From contig CP075495.1 in assembly GCA_021613535.1 (NCBI GenBank), positions 1,922,001 to 1,986,000 of the forward strand: DNA of 64,000 bases. Direction: 5' to 3'. The position numbers were made by a program, and so were the translations under genes. Positions within the stretch are counted from its first letter, which is position 1; each line of letters begins with the position of its first letter. Under the pieces are notes generated by a model. It saw only the letters and a list, made by a program, of their open reading frames with translations. It made no database searches and was not told where the DNA came from. Shown one piece after another: positions 29,697-40,400 of the stretch. Source of the DNA: Adineta vaga. Taxonomy: Eukaryota > Rotifera.

Positions 29697-32104
29697 ATGA
29701 TGTCGAATCAAAATAATAATCTCTCATCTAACACAACTGTTCCATTCATCACATTTCCATCGCAAAATATCAATATAACATATTATTTTATTCCAATCTA
29801 TGCTATATTATTTTGTATTGGTACATTTGGTAATGGTTTAGTTTTCATCAGTATTATTCGTTCATCTCGTCTTCGTACTGTCACAAATACCTATTTATTA
29901 CATATAGCAATAGCAGATTTTTTATTATTGTTGAGCATTCCATTTCTTATTGTGACTATATTTGCCAACGGATGGATATTCGGAAATGTTCTATGTAAAA
30001 TGTATTATAATTTTATTCATATTAATCAATATGTTAGTTCGTTATTATTAGCAGCTTTATCATTTGATCGTTATCTTGCTGTTTGTCATCCGATTCGAGC
30101 GATTGAGTTTCGTACGCGGACTAAATCAGCATTAATTATCGGGGGTAAGTAAAAAAAAGCAAACAGCATTTGTTACTATAATCGAACTTGCTGCTTCTCT
30201 CTTTGCCTATCAAAGGTTGTTGGCTTATCTCAATTCTTTTTCTATGTCCAACATGGGTATTTGCTAGAGTAGCATCCGAACAACGTATTCTTTGGTATGG
30301 ATATCAAGTGCAGAGGTGAGGTTCTTATCTTTCGAAGCATGAACTAGATCTCATAACTATTTATAGAATGAGGAAATGCACTGTAAATACAGAAATGAAA
30401 TCTTGTAAAAGAGAAAAACATGGTTAATTACATCCTCTACTATTCTGACTTTGTATTAAAATCATTTCGTTCTAATGTTTGAGAATAGAATAGATGTATT
30501 CAAATGTGCCGACAATTGCATGATTAAATTCATAGCAGAAATTTTCACAAAAAGAAATCATCAGCATAACAAATTAAATGAGAATTATATGTAATTATCA
30601 AAGAAATAAAAGCAAATACTCGAGTACTAAAAAATTGATTGTCTAAGCTTTCTTATACAGGAAAGAAGGTGTTGACGTTAACTGATTTAGATTTATTTAT
30701 AGATGTTTAATTATCCTAAGCAATAGTTCTATGAGAAAAATAAAGACATTATTAGTAAATCTTCATGTATTAAATGAGAACATGTTTAATCGTAATAGTC
30801 TGACAAGAATTGAATTGAACGACAATGAAGAAATATTATGAGAATATGATCATCTTATTTCATGTAACATTATCTTTTTGCCCTATAAATATGACGTGAA
30901 TAGAATCATGCATTTTAATCTTCCTTTTTATGAGTGCAAATACCTAGAATATTCTCTAATTGCAACATGTGATGCATAGTATGGCATCTTTTTATGATGT
31001 CAAACATGGAAAATGCTTAGAGAAAAAAAAGAAGACATGAAATTTCATTTTTGCCTTAGATGGAACATGTCATCCCAAAAAATCTTGTATAGAAATAAGT
31101 GAAGTGAAATAGGAATGCCTCTGACATCTTGTTGATTTGAGTGGATATATTATCTTTTGTATTGAAGGAAATCCTATATGTTGATAAGATTCTCTATAGA
31201 TAGAAATTTCTTTAGATGTGTGATTGATTTCCCGGCAATTATATTTACAATTCCACCTGAAATTGTTTTTACTTATTATGGCTTTTTAATTGGCTTTCTT
31301 TTTCCCGTATCAATGATAACTACATTTTATATTCTTGTTCTTATACGTCTTCATCATATACGTCGAAAACATCAATCTGAATTGAAACAACGTTCACATC
31401 GAAAAGTTACACGTGTTGTTCTTGCTGTTATAACTGCTTATTTTATTTGTTGGGTACCCTATTGGTTTCTTCAAATTTTCATTACGATTGATCCGTTAAT
31501 TCAATCATTAAATTTCAAATTTTCTATTTTTCCCTCCAATTCAAGTATGCGTTTTCTAAAAGAATTAACACATTTAACAACAATTATTGGCTATGCAAAT
31601 AATTGTCTCAATCCTGTTCTCTATGTTTTCCTTTCGGATACATTTCGTGAGGAATATCTTATTGTTCTCAATTGTTTTCATTTTAATCAAAGAACACATG
31701 AAAATATTATTCATAACGATATTATTGAACGATATGGAAAAAAATCAAAACAAACTCAACGAACACCAAGTGTTCTGAAAAAACGTCGAGAGATAGCAAT
31801 GAAAAAAGTCAAACATAGTGTTTTTATGGATGACATACCTTCAGAATATCGTTCATTTACATTTGGTTTTCATCGTTCAAATGGAGAAGCAGTACGTTGT
31901 TCATCTTCATCTATACCACCACCAGTTAGTGAAAACGATGAAATTTCATCATCTCGAAAAACGTTAACAAGTCGACAAGTATGTTTCAGTAATAAACTAA
32001 CTAATCAATCTCCTACAATGAGATTAAATAGGAGAACATCAAATAATTCGGCTCATCTTTCAACATCAATCATAGATGATGGTGGTGTTTATTGTGGTGA
32101 TTAA
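29697..32104 (+). CDS. Neuropeptide GPCR, somatostatin/allatostatin-C receptor-like
   Basis: This is a seven-helix peptide receptor of the plasma membrane. Exons 29697-30144, 30216-30315 and 31216-32104 encode 478 residues. Helix 1 carries GTFGNGLVF (GN motif), helix 2 LLHIAIADFLLLLSIP (LxxxD), helix 3 ends SFDRYLAVCHP (DRY), helix 6 has FICWVPYW (CWxP) and helix 7 ends NNCLNPVLY (NPxxY). The conserved disulphide Cys residues are VLCKMYY before helix 3 and QRCVIDFP in extracellular loop 2. N-glycosylation sites (NLS, NTT, NIT) lie in the extracellular N-terminus. Loop 3 is short and basic, and the C-tail is long and Ser/Arg-rich. The overall pattern is closest to somatostatin, opioid and allatostatin-C receptors, but the exact ligand is not certain. 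The second intron (30316-31215, 900 nt) is far longer than the others here. Confidence 0.88.
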
Positions 32105-32797
32105 ATTTTTCAAAAAAAAAAGAAATTGTTCATCTTTGTTTATGTTTTTTTCTTTCTCTCCCTATAATACATCGTATCAAAGACTTGTAATCGATGACAT
32201 GAAATCATTCGTTTTTCAAACATCTATTTGCCTATAAAAACGAGAATAGTTCTTGTTTGCTTGATGAAAAAAAAGGTAATTTTGAACGAATATTTCTTCC
32301 TCTAATTATACAATAAATGTTAATGTCTAACTTTATCTATCCATTGCAATCCTTGATATATAAAGTAACAATTAAAACATGTTCAAATGATAATTATTTC
32401 CGTTGATATAGTAATACGCACCTCCTAGAGTGCTCAGTATTCAAATGAAAACAAAAGAAAAGAACAATAGTGAAGAAAGATAATAGTTAGTATGCGATGC
32501 AAAAGTTTATTGTTATAAAAAAAAAAGAGCGAAATAGGAAAACTGATCTTGTTCATATCATACTCATTCATTTTGTTTTCACTTAGTGTCTGTTTTTAAT
32601 AAGCACGGGTGTTAAAAGAAAGAAGAAAAAAAACGGTATAATGATAATAACAATAACAAACAACAACAACAAGAGAAAAAAAAACATTTTCCTACAGAAC
32701 AAACCACACATGCAAACAATTATGTTGAGAATTAATGTTTTCTTTTTTTTTGATGTTCTGTTTTTCGATTACATCGTTTCGATCTAAAGAAAAAGTT
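32105..32797. other. Convergent 3' UTR region
   Basis: These 690 nt separate the stop codons of the peptide receptor (+) and CCT4 (-). The stretch is AT-rich with A- and T-runs. AATAAA-type signals are present (for example near 32310), but I cannot assign one with confidence. Confidence 0.4.
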
Positions 32798-35123
32798 TCA
32801 TTTTATTAAAATAAATGATTTCAATTGTATATATCTTACTAGATCATCAATCTTTAAGATTGATCGAACAGTTTCAGTAGCTAAACGAATAGCACTAACT
32901 GAAACAAGTAATGGTTGAACAACATTTTCTTCGAGAATATTCGAGATGAGACCCTAAATAAATGTTATTTATCATTATCTTTTTAAATATATATTTATAT
33001 ATATATCGTTAAATTACTTTTCGAACATTAATACCAGCATTTGTATCGTTTTGTGCATGACGATTTCTTAATTCTGTAACAGTAGCAATTGGATTTAATC
33101 CAGCATTTTCAGCTAATGTATATGGAATAACCTCAAGAGCTTCAGCAAATGCACGAATACAATATTGATCAACACCTGATAAACTTTGAGCATATTCCGA
33201 TAAACGAACAGCTAACTCAATTTCCGGTGCTGCACCACCAGCAATCAATGCACTAAATTATAATAAAAAAGACATGAAGAATTGATTTATTTTACTTAAT
33301 ATAATTCAATAACAAACCGTTCTTTAACAAGACATCGAATAACGCAAAGAGCATCATGAATAGATCGATCAGCTTCATCAAGTACTAATTTATTTGAACC
33401 ACGTAATAAAATTGATATTGTATGACCTGGATGAGCAACACCTGTGATCTATTGATGCAGATGAAATGAATGTGACTTTGAGAAGATCTTTGTCTCTATC
33501 GAATTTTAAAATACCTTAACAATTTTATCCGAACCAGCAGTAATTTCTTCGACGAGATCAGCTGTGCCTAACATTTCTTGTTGAAAATGATCTAAACTTG
33601 CAATTGGTTTACAACCAAGTGTCTAAAATGATCAAAATAATATTCTTGTCTTTCACTAATAACATCGTTTTGTGTTTTCGAAAATTTACTTTAGCGATGA
33701 ATGGTACATCTTCACGTTCAACATCTTTAACAATTAAAATCTTCATTTTAGCCAAATAATGTATAGCTAAATCACTGATAGCGTCACGTAAAATTGATTT
33801 TTGAATCAATAATACATTGCAACTAGTTTTCTTGATTTGCTTGATTATATTTAATATATATTGTCGTTCTTCTTTGATCACGCGATCCATTTGTGCATGA
33901 TCACTAATAATTACTGCATTTTCCATCTAAATTATAGTAAAAAAAATAAAATTCATGAAAATCTTTGTTTAGTTGACATAAATTACATCAGTTTTTGGTG
34001 GTGAAATACAAAATTGAATTAAAGCAATTTTTGCTTTTTCAATACGTGTTGGTGCACCAAAACCAATTGTTTTTTGATCAAGAACAAGACCATCAACAAG
34101 TTCAGTATCTTCAATAGTACCACTAAAAAAAACGTTATTGATCTAGAGAATTGAAATCAAGTTTTCCAAATGATTTTTACCCTAATTTTTTGACAATACG
34201 AATATCCCGAAGATCAACATTACGGTCAACAGCTGGATCAATTACTTTCAATACAGCTTGAACAGCAATTGGTGCAAGAAGATGAGTATGTTGTGAAACA
34301 ACCTAAACGTATGTTTGAATGTATTAGCGAATATGTATTCGTTTTTGAATTACCTTCGAATTTAATGCAGTTGAAGCACTTCGATGTAATGAATCTTTAT
34401 CACTAAGTTCTATAGGTATGCTAATACTCTTGAGAATTTCTGTTGCTTTATCAGCTGCTTTTTCGAATGCATCAGCAATAGCTGTTGGATGGAGACCTAA
34501 ACATTAGAAATTTAAAGAATAAGCATTCATTCATTTTCAACTGAAATATTGAAGAAAATTTAGTCGTTTATTATTTTCGAATTACCTTTGGCGACCAAAC
34601 GACTAGCAGCATCAAGTAGACTACCAGCAAGAACAACAACAGTTGTGGTACCATCACCAGCTTCGATATCTTGGGCTTTAGATAATTCAACCAACTAAAA
34701 TAAAGAAAACAAATACTTCACTATAAAAAGAAACAAACATTCAATTATAAACAATAACAGACCATCTTTGCAGCAGGATGTATAACCGACATTTGTTTAA
34801 GAATTGTAGCACCGTCATTAGTAATTGTAACTTCACCATTACCAGTTTGAATCATTTTATCCATACCACGTGGTCCTAAACTTGTTCGAACAGCATCAGC
34901 AACCGCTAAAATCAATTGATGTTTATTCATTATTATATTGAACATAAAAACTTCTCATTTTCTTACCTTTCGCAGCAACAATGTTCGAATTTCGGATGGC
35001 ATCTGGTCGTTGTCGTGTTTTAAATCCTCCATCACCCATTTGACCTGAACCTGGTGCACCTTTGACACCACTAGCATGTGCAGCAACTGATGCGAATGAT
35101 TTTGTTGAATCACTGGTTGTCAT
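32798..35123 (-). CDS. CCT4: T-complex protein 1 subunit delta (CCT4)
   Basis: CCT4 is one of eight subunits of the cytosolic TRiC/CCT chaperonin that folds actin, tubulin and WD40 proteins. Eleven exons (in transcript order 35123-34967, 34905-34763, 34694-34586, 34496-34354, 34302-34181, 34122-33987, 33926-33690, 33622-33515, 33448-33318, 33252-33018, 32953-32798) give 558 residues in perfect frame. Group II chaperonin landmarks are all present: [33 protein letters not shown], the ATP loop [90 protein letters not shown] and [19 protein letters not shown]. Delta-type spacing and the ending SILKIDDLV identify the subunit. The protein runs about ten residues beyond the usual end ([12 protein letters not shown]). 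Donors GTCTGT and GTTTGT are atypical. The stop overlaps an AATAAA-like string at 32803-32808, so a different last exon is conceivable. Confidence 0.96.
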
Positions 35124-35543
35124 ATCTAAAATTTTGATCTTAAAGACAAACAAACAATACAATGGTTAGATATTTTGTTTGATTTTGCTAGTTAATATAC
35201 GTATATGCTATCGAACGACGAGATTCGAAATAATCAATGATTATCGGGACAAGAAAAAGAAAAGAAGACACATTTGACACATGAAAATGAAAAAAGGTCA
35301 AGATGAACAATAACAACAGCAAAAAAAGATGATCTCTAATAGACATAGATATATATATTTTCAACAGAAACAAAGAATGAAAAAGAACATAAAGTAGAGC
35401 AAAAGAAAGTTTAGAAGAAGAAAAAGAAGAATCAATGTTGTTTGTCTATTTGTTTGTTTGTCTAACCAAAGAACTATACAAAGAAAAAGAGGAGAATTTT
35501 TTCCTGTTTATTCTTCATTCGAATCATTCTGTATTGAAGGTTT
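35124..35543. other. Intergenic: makorin-like 3' UTR and CCT4 promoter
   Basis: This 420-nt gap lies between two tandem minus-strand genes. A minus-strand AATAAA (TTTATT at 35507-35512) lies about 32 nt past the makorin-like stop codon and is its likely poly(A) signal. No other feature was seen. Confidence 0.45.
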
Positions 35544-37089
35544 TTAATAAGCTCGTTCACGATAACGTGATGAGGAATATCGACTTGATGATGGCGATGG
35601 TGAACGATGATGAGAACGACTATTACTATGTGGACTATGACGACTACGTTCACGATCGCGATCGCCCCGATCGCCGCGATCACGGTCACGATCTCGATCT
35701 CTTGAATGTTGATTTTGTTGTTTATATTGTTTAGCTGCTTCATGATGATCATAAAAACATCGATCCGAATAGCGACAAAATCCATGACGAAGATAATACC
35801 GACAAGGTAATGTCCTTGAGATTAAAATGAAAAGAAAATATATCAAATTTATTCACTAAGATTTTCTTTTCGAGAAAGAAATAGTTCATTTAATTATTCC
35901 ATTAATACAAACGTCGATAAACTAAGACTGGTATAGATAGAATATTCACCACATCTATACATACATTAACATATATATATATATTTCTTGATATTATGTA
36001 TATGTATATAAAAAGTTCGTTTCATCTTCCAAAATAAACTGGATATAAAATGTTTCTAACAAGCAGCCAGAGTAATGATAATACTCGTTTAAGTAAAATA
36101 ATTCATATTAAATTAAATAAGACTGTTTAAGAACAACTGGCTTAATCTAAGGAAGAACTCGTTTGATGAATAAAAACACAGGTCTAGTAGAATGAAGAGA
36201 GTGCGTTCATAACTGTCGATATATTTCCTAGTAGGATGGATGAATGAATGAATGATTAATTTGTTTTTTTTTTCAAATATAAATCTTTCTCATTAATATT
36301 ATGAACTATTATGATTATTTGAACACTTACTTTAGATGATTTTTATGTTTTTTAACAATACGATATTTATCATCTTTGTTGTCAAACCATTGTTTACTTG
36401 GCGTTATAAATGCTGAACGAACTTTACAGACTGGACAACTAAAAGAAGAAAAAAAGAATTTATTTTTATTCAATTATTAATTTAAATCCTCATCTTACCT
36501 TTCCGATTCAGCATTATTATATTTTGAACGTTTCCATGATACAATACATTCATAGCAACTAAAAGAAAAATATCTTCAAGACAAATAATTGATTACGCAA
36601 TTTAAACATACAAAATATGATCGCAATTGTCCAGAACACCGAAGAGACGTTTTGCTGCTTCGACATCCGTTGAACAAATGGCGCAAATATGTCGACCAGA
36701 ATCAGCATCACTACCTTTTCGTCGACGTCGTTTCGATGATGAACTCGATTGACGAGGTGGTGATGGCGAACGATTGCTATTATTATTGTTCGTATTATTA
36801 CGAGGTGGGGGTGATTTTGAACCTTCAATAGAGCTACGACTAGGTGAACGAGATGTTGGCGAACGTGGGGATGGTGTACGACTAAGTTAAAAAAAAGAAG
36901 AATAGAAAAAGAAATGTTGATTTATTTGCTTTTTTTGTCCTACTTTGAATTGTCCCGGCGACGCTTTTGCATGGCTGATGATTGTCGAGCCGAATGTCCA
37001 TTACTTTCTTTTTCATCAGCAGGATTCATACTTGAACGAGAATGAGATCGAGGTAATGGATCAGGTGATATTGACCGTTCAGAACTCAT
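35544..37089 (-). CDS. Makorin-like RING/CCCH zinc-finger protein with RS/RD-rich ends
   Basis: This is probably a RING E3 ubiquitin ligase that also binds RNA. Exons (transcript order 37089-36944, 36881-36612, 36558-36499, 36438-36331, 35814-35544) encode 284 residues. The first 85 residues are an Arg-Ser-Pro-rich head (SERSISPDPLPRS, PSPPRQSSSSKRRRRK). A C3HC4 RING follows (HICAICSTDVE, LDNCDHIFCYEC, ESCPVCKVRS) with the makorin-type continuation FITPSKQWFDNKDDKYR. One CCCH zinc finger follows (C-x8-C-x5-C-x3-H, starting CRYYLRHGFC). The tail is an RD and RS repeat (RDRDRDRDRGDRGDRDRERS). The RING-then-CCCH order and RING sequence are those of makorins, but the usual N-terminal CCCH fingers are absent. 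RS/RD tails are typical of splicing-associated proteins, suggesting a nuclear role (inference). The last intron (516 nt) is unusually long. Confidence 0.88.
36241..36254. repeat. (TGAA)n microsatellite in makorin-like intron 4
   Basis: Three and a half TGAA units lie in the 516-nt intron between the last two exons of the makorin-like gene. It is simple sequence only. Confidence 0.6.
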
Positions 37090-37494
37090 TCTTGTCTTGA
37101 CCAATATTAAATTGAATCTGAAACAGAGAATGAATAAGAAACGAGAAAGAAAAAACTATCTTCCATCATTCTATCAACAAACAAATAAACAGACGAATAG
37201 GCAGATAGAAACAAATGTCGTACACGAATAACAATTGCTTAGCAAAGAGAAAAATGATGAAGAAATATTTGTTTAAATAGATTTTTAAAATGAATTCATT
37301 TTCTTCATTGATTTTCTCTAATAATTCTATTTTCAATTAAATTTTTCATTTCAATTATAAATTCATATTTCGATAGATGTCGTTCATATCAATAGAGTTT
37401 TTATACGATGGATGTTACTAAGAAACATGAATGCAAATGAAATTGATGCTCAAACCAAGTTGTTCTTATTAAAAATCAATTTTCTATCGAAAAC
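37090..37494. promoter_or_regulatory. Shared divergent promoter region
   Basis: The makorin-like gene (-) and the dynein heavy chain gene (+) start 405 nt apart and are transcribed away from each other. The interval must contain both promoters and 5' UTRs, so a bidirectional promoter is likely (inference). It is AT-rich and shows no defined motif. Upstream non-canonical exons of the dynein gene cannot be excluded. Confidence 0.45.
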
Positions 37495-40400
37495 ATGGAT
37501 GAACGTCACTGGTGGATTGCCTCAAAAGTCGAACAAACATTTTGTATTGATAAAACATCATCGACCGATGCCTCATTTACTGAAACATTCTTTCGTCGAC
37601 CTGATGTTTTGAGTAAAATCAATAGTTTCCTATTTGCTAAAGGTTCAAATAAATTATTTTTCTATACAACCCGTGATAATCTTTACGCAAAAGAGATTAT
37701 CTGTTGTAATAATATTATCGATGAATATACACTCGTTAATGAATCATTAGATAATCTAATTCTCTTATTTTTTATTCGATCGGATACGAGTTCTGATGCG
37801 ACGATTTCACCTGTATCTGATATATATTCAGGAGAAATAAAACATCCAACACAAATGACATCATTACTTTATTCACAAACATTATTAACTTTATTTAAAA
37901 AGGAATTAACAGCCAATACACAAGATAGTTACAATCAAACAACAACAAAAACATCAATTATTACTCAAATGGAAAAACAAATCGATGGTATTACTGCAAC
38001 ATGTCATTCATTACATAAAGATAAGAATTTAGTACGTAGAAAAATAATATTTAGACAAGAGAAAAAAAGTAGATTGTTATGTTTATATTTTTAAGTTATT
38101 AAAACGTGCTGATGCTGAAACATTACATCAATTGAAACAAACGGGACGTTCAACAACAGATAGTCCAGTTATTCGTAATTGTGAAACATTAGTTTTATCA
38201 TGGATAACAACGATTGAAAATGTTCTTCAAGATATTTTTGGTGAAGAGTATGTCATTTTTTTTATGTTTTATAATAAGAAATATTTCAATCGATTACATT
38301 TTTCTTCAAAGTTCTATTCATCCTTCACTTGGTCCATTGAGTGAAATTGAACGTTGGACACGTAAACAACGTTTGATTAATAATTTACTTGAACAATTAA
38401 AATCGAAAGAATGTAAAGCAATTATCGGTGCTTTGATTACATCAAAATCGAAAGTTATTCGAAAATGGAAAGCAATTGATGTATCGTAAGTATTGAAATA
38501 AAACGTTTTTTTCGTATTGAAAATGATCATATGATTTTATTTGAAAACAAAAAAAATAGAATAACTGAAGCTCAAAATGAATGTCGTGATAAAACAAAAT
38601 TTCTCGAATCAATTCGACGTTATTTAGAAAATTTAACAGAAGATGCACATCCACAAAATTGTGCAGTGAATATTTTACCAGCACTATGTGATGCAATGCG
38701 TACAGTTGAATCAGTATCGAGATATTATGCACGACAAGGTTATCTTGGTTGGATTTTTTCTAAAGTAACTAATCAATTAGTTAAAATTTGTAAACATCAT
38801 ATGAATAATGATGATATTACACTACTTTGGCCTAAACTTTTCGAAGAAATTCAAACAGGAGGAATTATCGATGATATTAAAGAAAATTTTCATTTAGATA
38901 AACGAGTAAATAATTCACGAATGAAATTTCTTTCTTATCAGTCTCTTTTAAAATAGGATATCAAACGTTTTCGTGAAGTTCCTAAAGGTTCAATACCATT
39001 GGAAACAAATGCTAATGGTGAAAGTACATTTCAACGTCTTAAAAATTGTCTTCTTCTATTAGCATCATACAAAGAAACATTTCGAACGTTACGCGATGCA
39101 CTTGGTGGTGTACAAATGTTAGCAACAACTGCATTTTCATCTGCATCATCAACTGTCAGTGGAACAACGTTAGTAATTCTTTCCTATGAACAATAATCAT
39201 TTTAAAAGAAATTTTCACTTTCATATTTAGAAGTTCACATACACGTGATTTGAGTCAATCACGACATCAAATTAGACGATCAAGTGGAATATTAATGTCT
39301 GAAGATGAGAAAATCTTTCAAAATTTAGAAGATTTTTGTCATCAAATTGAACAAATGTTAGATATGACAATTACATTAAATCAATTTTCTCAGTATGAAA
39401 AAAAAAGAAATCTTTTCTAGTTTTACGTCATTTCAATGATATTTTAGACTTATTTCTTCAACAATTCGATTACCAAAACCTAAACGAAAAGATATTATGG
39501 ATGCTGAACAACTTGCTAATCGTATTGGTAAGAAAATATCTCTTTAGATACGATCATTGAATCAATGGTATTCATTTTTAGATTCTTCAACACATAAAGG
39601 AACGAATACAGATGATAATAATCTTGAGAATACATCCGATGAAGGTATTGATGATGGTGGAAGTGATTCCGGTGCTGCTCCTTATGATTATCTTCTTTCA
39701 TCTGTATCGAAAACTGATCTTGAATTAATAAGTATAGTCAATTTTCTCTTCAAAACTTTTTTATTTCATTTTTTTCTTCTATTTTAAAAGAAAAACATTA
39801 CGATGATGAAGAAGAATCTCTACCATTAAATATTTTCCTTGCTAATGGTGTTGAACAATTGAAATCTTTGTTAACAGATGCATCTCCATCGAATGATGAA
39901 GAAACAAATAAGTATATATCATCTTCATTCTATTGATGATATTATACATATATATATATATGTGTTTTTTGTATTCAAAGATTTGATTCAATTCATAAAC
40001 AATTTACTTCAACTACACGAGAACTTGAACATTTAATTGGTGCTTATATAAATGTGATGTTTTCGAAAACAAAACGTACACAAGAAGGTTTAGCTATTCT
40101 CGCTAGTTTTGAACCTATTTGTGAACGAAATTATCTTCGTCCAATACTTCGAGATGCTTATGTCAATTTATTTCTAAGTAAATTTCTCTTATTTTTTATT
40201 CAAATAAAATTTCTCTTTTACTTTTTCTAAAAAAAGATTTTGAAAATGATCTTATGGATATTCGAACAAGTTTTGAAGCACAAAAAGATGATCCACCCTT
40301 ACCACGAAATGCACCACCTATTGCTGGTAAGTTATTTTTTATTTTTTTCTCAAAATTACTTTCTCTCTTTTCAGGTGCCATTGCATGGTCACGAACATTA

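Noticed and set aside
35435-35785. Open frames antisense to the makorin-like last exon
   Set aside because: They are shadows of the RD/RS repeat codons of the real minus-strand exon.
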